Below, one piece after another: positions 21,891-33,378 of a DNA stretch of 64,000 bases. The notes beneath the pieces are model-generated. The model saw only the letters and a program-made list of their open reading frames with translations. It was not told where the DNA came from and did not search any database. A program made the position numbers and the translations under genes. Numbering within the stretch: the stretch's first letter is position 1; every line of letters begins with the position of its first letter. This stretch comes from Closterium sp. NIES-65 (Eukaryota > Streptophyta > Zygnematophyceae > Desmidiales > Closteriaceae). The DNA is taken from NCBI GenBank assembly GCA_948144175.1, contig CANXME010001269.1, positions 186,001-250,000 of the forward strand, given 5' to 3'.

Positions 21891-22436
21891 AGTGTCCTCC
21901 GTAGGTCCCGAGTAGCTCCCGTCGAAGTAGTGAAAAATCTGCGCGTTTTGCTGCAGCAGCTCCAGCTCGAAGCTCCAAGTATAGAAGTCTCTGTCGTCAA
22001 ATCACACACTTGTCTTTATTTTCGATAAACTCTGAAACCTTGATTGCGCAGAGAGAATTGCTTCATCGCTGGGACAGGGAGTCTTGGGAGTTGAGCCATT
22101 TGTGTCAAGGGAGAAGTCTTGCGGGGCGGAGTTCTAGCCGTTTGAGGCCGGTTGAGTGGGTTGGGATGAAGTTCCCGCGTGACCATTCCGCAATGTTTGG
22201 AGCCCTTCCTCCAGGCTCGTGAGTCGCTGAAGCAGTTGTGCGAGGACGGCGGAAGGGATTGTCGTCGTTTCCTCGCTTGTCGTAGCCGGGTTGGGTTGTG
22301 CTTCAGCCGTCAGATTTGTCTGACCTACGGATCCTCCGACCATTCGTACACGCGATCGTGTGCCGGACGCCACTTTCCGAATGTCGCTGATTTCGGAGAT
22401 AGCAGTGCGAAGGATTTCTGAGTCGCTCTCATACCA
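21891..22436 (-). pseudogene. Copia 2 leader and gag N-terminal part
   Basis: The minus strand from the primer-binding site encodes a Gln/Thr-rich N-terminus with a heptad-like segment (VLAQLLQRLTSLEEGLQTLR). The gag reading is then cut by the non-autonomous element and resumes beyond 20183. Confidence 0.55.
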
Positions 22437-22880
22437 TGTTGCGATCAACAAGTGATCGTAACCAGGATCACATCAGGAAGGTTCGCACACTTCTAGTCTA
22501 GTGGTGGTGGGCCCTTGACCTCAATAGCAGAGTGAATGTAAAATGCTTGAGATGAATTGAAACCTTGCAAATATATGGACATAAATAAGAGTACAGGGGG
22601 AATATGAATCGACCTAGCTAGCCATATACTCTAAGGGGTACATTCCCTTATTCAATTTCATTCCCAACCGTGCGGCGCGTACAGTTACGAAAACTGTTCC
22701 CGCCCAATTCCTCCTGACTGCAGCTGCCTGATGCCGTCTGCTCCGACGGTCCGGATCCACGCTAACCGTCTGACGCTTCGAGTCAATTCCGACTCCTCGC
22801 ATTCGGTCTTGTTACTGCGTGTTTCCTTTAGCTGCGATGAGGAGTGCACTTGTGATGTTCAGGCATTACTATTTGTAACA
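22437..22880 (-). repeat. 5' LTR of copia element 2
   Basis: This is the 444-bp right LTR; the complement of its outer end starts TGTTACAAATAG. Confidence 0.9.
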
Positions 22881-25268
22881 CTCTAAATGATACTGGAAAC
22901 CACATATGGTATTTTTCACAAGGATTCAAGCTCAAAGTGGCAAGGTATGAATATTATATATTGTAATATGTAGCTTATATCAAACAAGTTATTACCACAG
23001 TATGTAATGATACTAAACGACAGCTTGGCTGGGGTAACAGTTGATATGCTGGGGATTAGTTATAATGCTGCCGAACTTGTGAATGAGTACTGGCCTACGG
23101 GGTAACTTCTGCTCATCGTCCAACAAATGAGTGGTTCCTCTCTCATGGGCATGGGGACGGACCTGGTCCGTTGGTTCGTCAGGTCACGAGCTTGTTGCGA
23201 CAGCTGGCGACATTTTATTATTACCGTTCCTGGTTCTCCGCTGCTTTTCCGCAACAGTTACGCATTCGTGCTAGTACGAATGATGATGGTTCTTTCGCAC
23301 GGTGCGAAAGATCCAAATATTAATGATGTGGCAACATTCTTCGACGTTTTATAGCCGTGCAGTAATACAACATCTCGGAACATTTATTTACATATCTTTG
23401 AGGAACTAGAATGTCGTTTCAAAGGGTTTTATGGTCGACAACATTGCGAGATGATCGACATTTGTGCTTTACACGACAGTGTGGGTAGTACATTCTTTGA
23501 AACGAGGCGGAAGTCGTGGTCGTGGTTTGCGCAAGGGGACGAAAAGATGTCCGAGTGCTGTTCTGTATAGACTGTACGGAACAACTTTTAAGACTGAGAC
23601 ACGGTACAAATAATGGTGTACGGGCACCATTGCAATGTAGCAAATACATTACACCTGTTCTCCGATATGTCCACACCCTGAACTTTAATTCTTCCTAGAC
23701 ACCCTATATGGTTGAAGGTTTGACGAGACGGACGCCCTGACATTGCAGGTCTATCAGAAACTAACCGCCAGGTCAAAGCCTTTCGAAACTCGAACTTTGT
23801 AGTTCGAGTGAGCGGGGAAAATTCCAGTGCCAGATTGTTCCTGCGTTAGCTTGCATTGAGATTGTGTTACATTAATCCTAAAAATTCTTCGAGCGTTGCC
23901 AACTACCTTCGAAATCGGTTTTTTTTTCGAGGGTAGGTACCCCAGGTCGTAAAGATAAAGGGTGTCGAAATATCGGAGAAGAGGTGTATATACAGCTGTT
24001 CTTGTTTATAGTCCGACGGATCAACATCGCCACGCGCGGACTATGTGCGAAAACCTTCAAACCCCAGGCAAAACCCGATACTTTTAGTCCCGTTCAAGAA
24101 AATTGCATGAAGAGTGGTTGTTTTGCTACTATTTTCTGGATTTCGGCATTTACGTGGATTTGGACCGCGCTTGCTTCAACTTCTAGTCGCACGGTTTTCC
24201 ACGCTGATCAATGTCGCATGACTAACGGGCAAAACTAAACAAAATCAACTATGGTTTGGGGGTCGAATAGTAACCCAAATATTTTTTAACCCTGTAATCG
24301 AAATAAATATGATGTCATCGTCGATCGCTCTTGAGACAGTGCGACAGGATTGAGAAGAATTCGCCGTCACGAGTAACGATCACTTACCATCTAAAAGCTA
24401 AAATGTCGACTCGATGATCCCTTTTCATCGTTCTCCTTGAATGCTGGGCTGGTTTGATCTGGAGCCTCTGATTGGTTGCGGAGCTGATTCGTGCAATGAT
24501 TCGGTCAAGCTGCCAAATTTCCCGCCAAAAAAGAGACTAAAGAGTACGGGCCAACCCTAGGAGATATCGGAAAATTCTACTCAGGGGGCAAAAGGGACTC
24601 TCTCAGCGAGAGACTCTAACCCAGAACATCTGTAATTTCCCACCAGGGCTGGTTGAAAATTTTGGCTGGTCATTTCTCGAGGTGATTCGAGAAGCGTCAA
24701 TATAATCATGCTTGAACGAAGTAAAATCGCGGGTTGCGTAAAAGGCGGTGTGAGGTGGCATGGTGGTTGCTTTCTGGGCCAAACCCAACCCAACCTTCCT
24801 CAAGCGCCCTCGCCTCGGGCAGCTGGGCTTGGTGGATGGTTGTTGCTTCTCGCCTCGCTATGTTGGCTCGTGCTGACACCCCGACACCAAGAGAAAAGGG
24901 AACCGCCCTGGCACAAGAAGACAGCACAAAGAAGACTGTTGTCCGCGCATAATTGCTGCGACCAACCAATGGTTCTCGCTGGGGGTGTCTGTCAGGGACA
25001 GGTGGTGGTGGGCTGCGTTGCCCAACACACGAAGAAGCACATACGTGGTGGTTGGGTGCCATGCCATCTTAGATGCCATGCTCTAAAACATAAGGAGTGC
25101 TCTTAGATGCAGAAGGACAATCTTTGAACGACAAAGCGGCTGCTAGTTTCTTCGACAGAAGAACAAAGTGATCTAACCTGTGTCATAAGTTTTGTTGTTC
25201 AACTCGACAACTCCCGTGTTCACGACTGCATTTTGAGGTGTCGCTTTTTTATTCAGCCATCTGCAGAC
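22881..25268. other. Intergenic region, no gene recognised
   Basis: About 2.4 kb of lower-GC sequence without a recognisable domain, RNA gene or element. A short palindrome TTCGCACGGTGCGAA lies near 23296-23310. The right end (about 24700-25268) probably contains the promoter and 5' UTR of the following gene. Confidence 0.5.
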
Positions 25269-28042
25269 ATGGGGAGCACGAACGGTTTGAAGAAGGGATA
25301 CGTGGACACAGAGGCCGGACAAATTCACTACCGCAGGTAATTGACGCTCAATAACTCTTCTTATCACATGTTCGGCGAGCCATCTTCCAGTGGACGCACG
25401 AAGGGCTCCGTAAAATTAAAAGAAAAGAACAGAAAAAAAAAAATCTCCGTGTCCCATGAGATATTTCCGCTGCACCAGAGTGTTGCTCCTTCACCTCAAA
25501 CGAATAATTCTGGTCTGACGTTCCTTGGAACGCCGCAGGGCCTCAGATTTCAGAATCTTAAGTTTGATTTGTCTGAACCTTTTTTTGTGTGTACGAGGTC
25601 TGATTAATCCTACTTCTGTCGGTTAAAATCACAATAAACCGAAATTCAGAGTGAATTTCCTAACCAACTCTGATTTTCCAGACAACAGCCAATCTGAGGA
25701 CAGCTTTTGAGATGTTACCAGTATTTGTCATCAAGTAGATTAGATCTGGGATCTAGATCCAGGATTGGGAAGTGGATCCAGACCAGTACTTTCCAGACCA
25801 CAACTTCGTCGGCACTGCTGTGTGGTGCAGCATTGCTAACACCATTGTTTATTTCCTCGTGCACTTTTAATGATGAGCAGATGCGGCCATGGCCCGCCGT
25901 CCATCCTGCTGCTGCACTCTGCCGCCCAGTCGTCCGCCATGTTCACATCCGCGCTAAAGAGAATGGAGGCGGCCGGCCTGCACGCCATAGCTCTGGATCT
26001 GCCCAACAGCGGCGAGTCGTGCCGTGCTGCGTCAGCATGTGCTGATCCCACGCAAGCAACTCAGCTTCCCAGCGGCGAGCTGACCATGGTTGACGTGGCG
26101 AACCTTGTGCTGCAAGCTGCTCATGCGCTTCGATTCTCGCCGCCATTTGACATTGTGAGTGTTGATGACATGACAACGTGGATCAAATGGATGGTCAATC
26201 TGATGATTGTGGAAGATGGGGGGGAAAGAAACACATCAAAAGAAGCATGTTGAGTGACTCACCATGTCAAATGCTAATGTGGGTGGTTGGGGATGGAAAG
26301 AAGCCTAATAAGTGAGAAGGACTCACCATATGGACGTTCATATTGTGATGTCCTGCATCTATTCCCCGGAGCACCTGAATCACACAATTACCCAGGTCCC
26401 TGGATATCCTTCAGAGAACTGGTGAGGAGGCCATGGGACCTCTTGTGTCCAACTTACGGAATCCCGTTCCTTATTTTGTCGCTGAAACACCACGGAGGAA
26501 CAATCCAGAATCGCATGGACTGAATACAACTGGATATGGATGGTTGGATGCATGCATGCATGGGTGGTAGAGTGGAAGGTTGACTGGATACATGCATGAC
26601 CGGATCTGACATGTATAATGTGACTGGATAAATGCATGACCGGATCAGACATGCATAGTGTGACTGGATACATGCATGACCGGATCAGACATGCATAGTG
26701 TGACTGGATACATGCATGACCGGATCAGACATGCATAGTGTGACTGGATACATGCATGACCGGATCTGACATGCTTACTGTGCTGGATGAGACCACACCG
26801 ACAACCACGCTTGCAAGAGTTTTTAGATGTCTCAAAAAGCATACGTGGAGGAGAGGTGAGTAGATAGATCTGGGACCACCGCGGTGAACCACGCATGCAA
26901 GACATGCCTAGGCCCCACCCTCCACTCATTCCTCCCTTCAACTCCTCTCTCTCCTCACCCTCCTCACCCTCCCCACCCTTCTCACCTGTCCGTCTTCCTC
27001 ACACTCCCCACAATCCGCTCCTCCATAGGTGGGGCACGAGGCGGGCGCCACAGTGGCCATCCACATAGCAGCGGAGCTGCCACACATCGTGCGGCGCCTG
27101 GTGCTGTGGGGCGTGCCCATGCTCGGCTTCATGGAGCGCGGCGACGCCCTCCGCGAGGAAACCCCCGACGGCCACTACGACTCCGACCTCCCCGACGCTG
27201 TCGCCACATTCCTCCACCGCCGCTTCCCCGACGGCGGCGTGCCGTGGCAGCTGAAGGTGCGCACACTGATCGACATGCTGCAGACGTACGAGCGGCGGCC
27301 ATGGCTGTCAAGAGCCATGGCTGTAGTGGATCATGCCGAGCTGCTCAAGCGCATACACACGCCCGTGCTCTGCATGGCGGGGGAGAGCGAGCCCTTGCAC
27401 AAGGCGACGAGAAAAGCCGCCCTGTTGTGCAAGAACGGCGAGTATGTGGATATGGGGGCGGCGGGGCGGGATGTGGTGGATGAGCTACCAGACGACTACA
27501 CCAGCGTCGTGCTGCAGTTTCTCTTCGGGGAACCTGGTCTGGCCGGGCCTACTGAACGAGCCAGTTGTTCCGTGCCAGCTGCTGACGTGGCAGGGGCGGG
27601 CGTGGATCGGCATATGTCTGACTCAGCAATGAAGGATGCTGGTGGGAGGCCTCTGCAGAAGCACGTGTCGCACAATGAAGCACAGATGGGGAGGGGACCG
27701 GCCGGATCGCAGCACCCACATGCCCATGCCCATGCGCATCCACAAGAGCATGCACACACGCATGCTCACACGCATGCACACGCTCATGCACGGAGTGAGA
27801 CAGATCAGCGGGAGGGAGGAGGGGAGATGAGGGAGGCGGGGCAGCAGGGGCGCAGCTACGGCACGAGCAGCAGCAGCAGCATGGCGTCATCGCCTGTGAT
27901 GGGCAGCATGGCCTCGTCCCCCGTGACCGCCGTCTCCCCCAGCAGCCGCTCGTCCAACGACAGTGAGGAGCGGCGTGCGTCAGGGGAGAAGCGCACCAAA
28001 GAGCGCATCAAGTCGTTCTTCCGCGGCAAGAGCACTGCTTGA
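25269..28042 (+). CDS. Alpha/beta-hydrolase-fold protein with His-rich tail, possible pseudo-enzyme
   Basis: Three exons (25269-25336, 25881-26154, 27029-28042) with closing phases give 451 residues. Residues 10-20 (GYVDTEAGQIHYR) form the first strand of an MhpC-like alpha/beta hydrolase. ILLLHSAAQSS is the oxyanion-hole loop, and LDLPNSGES marks the next strand. The nucleophile elbow, at the exon 2/3 junction, reads VGHEAGA, with Glu118 where Ser is expected. The acid region reads MAGESEP, and no clear catalytic His follows. A low-complexity tail holds a His-Ala/His-Thr run (about 342-371), then Ser-rich and basic stretches (KERIKSFFRGK). The fold is clear; catalysis is doubtful. The tail could bind metal, which is inference. 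The substrate is unknown. Confidence 0.82.
26581..26780 (+). repeat. 40-bp minisatellite, five copies, intron 2 of the hydrolase-fold gene
   Basis: Five head-to-tail 40-bp units (TGACTGGATACATGCATGAC start) differ by only a few bases. No exon resemblance is seen. Confidence 0.9.
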
Positions 28043-29175
28043 GGGGAGCAGCGCTCAAGGGGAGAGCAGCGCTTGAGGGGAGAGCAGCAGTTTAGGGGAG
28101 AGCAGCGATTGAGGGGAGAGCAGCGGTTTAGGGGAGAGCAGCGAATAAGGGGATCGGAGCAGCACGCATGGGGAAAGGCATGGGCACACCAAGGACAACA
28201 TCACTTGGTTTTTCCGCGGAAAGAGCACCGCGTGTACCGTTGGAGGGGAGTGGTGTACCTGCGGATAAGCAGCGGTTGAACGATGTGCACGAGTGGAATT
28301 CCGTGACGCACGCAGCAGCCCGCATATACGGAGGACCACGCACCTTGTTAGGCTGAGGACAAGGCGACGGTGAAGAGGAGACTAGGAGTCAGTCATATAG
28401 GACTCGCTGGCCACGCAAGGGTTGGTGCTGTAGCTGTATTGTATCTGGGCATGGCCCGGGCTATGTAGAGTGGTTTTGCAGTGTGTAGATGTCTTGTTTT
28501 ATGCAATGGCTTCCATCGTGTAGGCATCCCGTTCCTTGTAGTGTCTGTCTGAGTGCCAAGCTTTCGGGCCATCGCGCCCCACAAACAGCAGACTTCCGCT
28601 CAACAGTGTCTATGCGCGCACCAGGATGTGTCGCATCCAGTACAGATCCAATGGGCTGGCCAGGATGCATGGTAGACAATTCGTGCCCCATGCAATGTGG
28701 AACTGTCTGTGTTGGTGTGCACTGCACTCCCAGGCTAGTGTGCTAGCAGCACAGCATGAGCATGAGCATCATCTGCACCGCTACAAGAGCGCACCATCAC
28801 ATCACATTGAGCATACGGTAGCATCCAACAAGCACAGCAAGGTTCACACGAGCACAGCAAGGTTCACACGAGCACACCATCCATCCACCAGCCGTGACCA
28901 TTGAAAATCAGAATGCCGATGCCATGCTTTCCTAGCCACACCTCAACATCTCCAAACCCTTCACCGCCATGACATGCCGTGCCATGTATGCCATGCCATG
29001 CCGTGCCTTGTACGGCCGTGCTGCAGTGAGTCAGGACGCCAGGACTATCGCTCGTCTGTGCATTCAGTTCCATCAATGCTCCCATGCTGCAATGCATGGC
29101 ACCGCTCTTTTGCCACATGTGAAAATACAGAACCATTTTTTACAACATCGTCTTACATCGTCACACATCCTGTTG
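28043..29175. other. Convergent intergenic region with a 21-bp tandem repeat
   Basis: Just after the hydrolase-fold stop, about six copies of GAGGGGAGAGCAGCGNTT (28043-28150) form a tandem block. The rest is the 3' flank of the two convergent genes, with no gene seen. Confidence 0.6.
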
Positions 29176-32100
29176 CTAAGCCTGCTTGCTGGGTGCAGCA
29201 GCGATATGGCGATCCATCACGGTGGACGCTGCAGAGCGGTACCATCCTGATGCCGTTGCCTTGGGGTGCGCCTGCACAGCACATCACAACCACCATGATT
29301 GATATCTTCCTTTCCATCAGGGCACGCAAGAAACAAGGCGCAGAGAGTAGAACGGGTGCAAATTCAACAGTAATGCAAGTGAAATTCGTCACCCCTCCCC
29401 CTCCTACCTGTTGCAGCAGCAGCCAATCCACAACAGCCTCTTCGTTGCCGCTCCCTTGCCCTTGCTGCCTCTTTGCCTCCCCACCACTGCCCTCATCAAA
29501 GCACCTCATGCTTCTCTTCACCCTCTTGCCTCCCCCCCCACCCCCCTTATCATCCACGCACACCCCCTCCCACCGCCACAGCACCTCCATTCTCGACCCA
29601 TCGCAACCCCTCTCCACCCCTCTGCCCTCATCACCCCCCTCAAACCCTTCGTCCCCTTCGCCCCCACCCTTGCTGCTCTCCCCAGCTCCTCCCTCCGCCA
29701 GCCCTCCCCCTGCCCGTCCCCCCCCAGCACACCCCCACCGGTCCCGCTTTGTGTGCTGCAGGCGGTGGCGGGCGCGGTTGAGCAGCCCAGTGCGCCTGGG
29801 TGGTGGGGTGGGACGGAGAGAAGAGGCAGCCTTAGAGCAAGATGGGAGCAAGATGTGAGCAAGATGTGAGTAAGATGGGAGCAAGATGGGAGCAAGATGT
29901 GAGTAAGATGGGAGCAAGATGTGGAGAAAGATGTGAGTAAGATGGGAGCAAGATGTGGAGCAAGATGTGAGTAAGTTGTGGAGCGAGGGGGCGAGTTGAC
30001 GGCAGGAGGATGAGCATGGGGAGCACTGAGGCGTATGGGGGGGTTATGAGGTGAAGAGGGGTGTGGATGGGGCTGGAGGGGGATAGCAGGAGACAAGACG
30101 ACTGGGCAAGAGAGGGCACGCACCGTTGATGCGCCATTTCGCTGTCTTCGAATGCAGGTGGCAGCAGCTCATTGGGGCACCGCCCCTCGCCCGCCTCCAA
30201 TGCACCCTCCTCTCCTCCTTCTCCGCCTCTGCCTCCTCCTTCCTCTCCTCGCTCTCCCCCTTGCCCCTCACCTTCTCCATCTTTCCGACCACCTGCATTC
30301 ACTGACTGCTCTGCCCCATGATTTGTGCCTCCTCTTTCACCTCCCGGGGCTGGTGCTTGAGATGCACCACCTGGGGTTGCCACATCAGCAGCTCGATCCG
30401 CCACGTCAGCATTCCTGCCTACATCAGCAGATGGCATCACGAAACGATGCCCCACACGAGACGGCGACGGCAGAAGCTGTTTGGCAGGAAAATGCAGGCG
30501 AAAGGGAGACACAGGAAGGGACAGATTCATATGAACACCAGAGGCGAGCCTTGGTGAGAATTCGAGGTGAAAATGCTGCGTGTTCGAGACTCGACCACCT
30601 AGGTCGAATGCAAGGGCGAAAGCATGCGTTCAAAAGGCGGGCCTGGGTCAACTCAACAGGCCCGAGTCCCACGGCATACGCACCGAGAGGATGGAGGGCA
30701 GGAGGCGGTGGAAGGCTGCCTGGGAGGCCACGAGGTGGGCGCCCGGAAGCAGCAGCGAGCGTGCAAGGCGCGTGAGGGCGCGCGTGAGCTCTGAGAAGCG
30801 CTGCCTCACTGTGGCTGGCGGGACTGCCATGGCTGCGCACAGCTCCCCCTCCCCCAGTACCACCCCCCTCGCCCCCGCCACCAGCAGCAGCGCCGCCGCT
30901 GCTATCTGGGAGGACGGAGGGGGAGGGTGGGAGGATGGAGGGGGAGGGTGGGAGGATGGAGAGGTCCATGGGATGGGAGGGAGGACGAGGAGAGGGAGGT
31001 GTGGGTTGAGATGGGCAGGAAGTGGAGGACACAACCCTAAAGGAGAAAGCACATGGAAGTGGGTTGACATGAAGATGGTAGAGCGCAGCGGAGCAGGAAG
31101 TGACACAAGGCAGCATGGGAGAGGGGACGTACCGGGGCGGCATGGCGGCCGGTGTGCAGAGAGAGGGAGTGTGCGAAGGTGAGCAGCCTCATGGCGTCCC
31201 CCACTAGCGCCTGCCTCCCGCCCTCGCCCTGCCACTCCTGTGCTTGCGATGCCGTGCCGTGACATGCGATGCCGTGCCGTGACATGCGATGCCGTGCCGT
31301 GACATGCGATGCCGTGCCATGACATGAAAATTAAAGCAGCAGAATGTATGGGTGTGTGAGTGGAACTATGAGCTCGAACTTTCTGAGAGTGACACGGCAA
31401 ACTAGGAACATATCAAGCTGCATATGGCATTACTGCATGGCACACCCACACGCACATACATTAGTGCTGCACACATGCACGATACATCCAGTGCTGCACA
31501 CACGCACATACCCTCAGTGCAGGCATGGCATGCACCGCCCTCCACACATGGCTGACTGGATCCACCTGCTCCGGCTGCACACACACACACACACACACAC
31601 ATGGTGGGGTGGCGTGGCAAGAGATTATTACAAGTCAAAGCTGTGTGCACAATCAAGATTGTGGTCACAATTGAGAGCAGGGGCAGGCGAAGAGAGAACG
31701 ACAACGACATACCTGCAGCATGGGGAAGTAGGCCATGATGCGCTTGAACATGGCCCACACCGCCGCCAGCTCACAGTCCGTCGCGTGCTGTGGGGAGGCC
31801 GCGCGGGGAGGTGCGGGGAGGGGAGGGGTGAGGAGCGCAGATGAGACCAAGAAGAGAAAAGGGAACATGAAAGAGGAAAAGAGAGAATCAACTCACCGCC
31901 ACCTCTGCACAGCACACTCACCGCCACTTCCCCCATGGACACGGGCAGACGCCTGTTGCGCGCAGCGATGTAGACCGCGGCCGCCATGAGCACGTTCATC
32001 CACTGCCCCGAGCCCCACCGCCCCTCCACCACCCGCTCCGCCACCCCCACCGCGTCCCCCCTCACGCCCTCTGGTACGCGCAGCCCCGCCACCACTGCGC

Positions 32101-32713
32101 CCAGCCGCTCCTCCCACTCGCGCTGGCGGCGGCGGAGGCGCAAGCACAAGGGGAAGGGGAAATCGCAGGGGAGGGGTGGAAGGGCAGGAGAGGGGCAGAC
32201 GCTGGGTGAACCAGAAGGGGTGAGGGAAGGGTGGGTGCGGGAGGTGGCAGGCGAGAGAGGCTACTGTGAGCGTGAGAATGAGGTGGTGCTGGTCTCCCCC
32301 CGAGCATCTGAGCATACGCTGGCAGGTTCACCCTGAGAAATTAGCAGTCGCGATCAAACGGACGGAAGTGCAGCATAGGACCAGCGGAGTCACACCTTGT
32401 TCTTCCGCCTCTTGAATTCCGCCGACTTCCCTCCGCCTCCCCACTTCGTCTCCGCCCCCTCCCCCCACCCGCCGCCGCCAAATCGCCCCCCGCCCGCCCC
32501 CGCTGTCCACATCCACGAGCGGGGTTCTCCGCCATCCCCCCTCCCTCCCCCGCCGCCAACGCGCACGCCGCCGGCCCGCCCGAGCTCGTCGAACTCCACG
32601 CGCGACGTGAGCTGCGCCTCGTCCGCCACGTGGCCGCATCGCGCGCACACGAGCGCCAGCGCCTGCTCATCGTAATCCACTGCGCGCTCCCCACACTGCG
32701 CGCACTCCTCCAT
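29176..32713 (-). CDS. TFIIB/BRF-family transcription factor, PTF2-like
   Basis: Eight minus-strand exons (32396-32713, 31922-32122, 31713-31787, 31133-31237, 30684-30905, 30124-30476, 29408-29795, 29176-29271) close in phase and give 585 residues. Residues 1-30 form a TFIIB zinc ribbon with Cys4, Cys7, Cys23 and Cys26. Exons 2-3 form a first cyclin-like repeat (AAAVYIAARNRRLPVSMGEVA). Exons 4-5 form a second (AAALLLVAGARG; LCAAMAVPPATVRQRFSEL). The C-terminal 270 residues are Gly/Glu/Arg-rich. Such factors bridge TBP and RNA polymerase. The arrangement suits plant PTF2 or BRF; which one is undecided. The least certain junctions are the first intron and the last two exons. Confidence 0.72.
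29835..29985 (+). repeat. AGCAAGATG minisatellite in a TFIIB-like gene intron
   Basis: Imperfect 20-22-bp repeats of GGGAGCAAGATGTGAGTAAG fill the intron between the sixth and seventh coding exons. Confidence 0.8.
31246..31323 (+). repeat. 20-bp minisatellite, about four copies
   Basis: Units of GCGATGCCGTGCCGTGACAT lie immediately upstream (in gene orientation) of the fourth coding exon's acceptor. A dinucleotide CA run follows at about 31577-31601. Confidence 0.85.
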
Positions 32714-33378
32714 CCTTGCGCCCCTGCGCCTCCTGCGCGTCTAACCCTTCCAGTACCTCTGCGGCCCGCACTCGCTGCGGTTTGGCAATAAATAACTCGG
32801 CCAGGGAGGATTGGATGCAGGGAGGAGAGAATTTCTGTGATTGCAGGGCAAAAAATGTGGGAGAGCGTGGATGTTGGAGACGATGAACTATTTGTTGGAA
32901 AGATTTGGCATAACTGAATATCAATAAATTGCAGAATATCGCAGCTGCTAGATTTGTCAGAGATTGTAGTAACGCGGATGAGGAACCCAACCGAAGCATC
33001 ACACCGTCCACAGATTTCCGTCCTGCCGCTCGCTCCATCGCTCTGCACCACACGTTTAGATTCCAGCCGTCCATTGTTGAATTCGGTCTCAGAAGCAGGA
33101 CTTGACTTCTGCTTCCAGCAACGCAAACCCGTTCATGCTTGACTCGCTTCCGCGCAACTTTTACTCTTAGGGCGACGTCAAGTTATACATTTTTCATGGG
33201 TTTACAGTTCTTGTATCGTGGTTCAGAACGGTCCAACACGGTGAAAAGCGGTTCTCGAAGTTTACCGCTCTGCACCGTGTTGAAACGAAGTTAACCGCAG
33301 TGGGCGTACAAAAAGTTGTACTACCTGACGTCGCCCTTATCCTAATACTTACCTTAACCCTTACTCTAGCAGTACCCC
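32714..33378. promoter_or_regulatory. Divergent promoter region between TFIIB-like and SEC14-like genes
   Basis: The start codons of the two divergent genes are 665 bp apart, so 5' UTRs and both promoters lie here. No TATA box or other motif stands out. Confidence 0.5.

Larger units (their letters stand above)
13986..22880 (-). mobile_element. Ty1/copia element 2, older, twice interrupted
   Basis: This minus-strand element has LTRs at 13986-14438 and 22437-22880 (453 and 444 bp) that differ much more than those of its neighbours. The primer-binding site on the minus strand reads TGGTATGAGAGCG (22424-22436), one mismatch from the initiator tRNA-Met complement. The polypurine tract is the complement of CCCCCCTTCA at 14439. 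Flanking pentamers (CACTG and CTCTA) do not match, so no target duplication remains. The order gag, protease, integrase, RT, RNase H identifies copia. Without the TRIM and the 1.7-kb insert it would be about 6.8 kb. Confidence 0.9.

Noticed and set aside
26581..26780. Regular repeats resembling a CRISPR array
   Set aside because: Units are contiguous with no unique spacers and lie in an intron of a eukaryotic gene.
32282..32332. Additional exon between exons 1 and 2 of the TFIIB-like gene
   Set aside because: An acceptor-like CTCAG exists, but the frame meets a stop with no good donor. Exon 1 joins the 32122 exon in phase without it.
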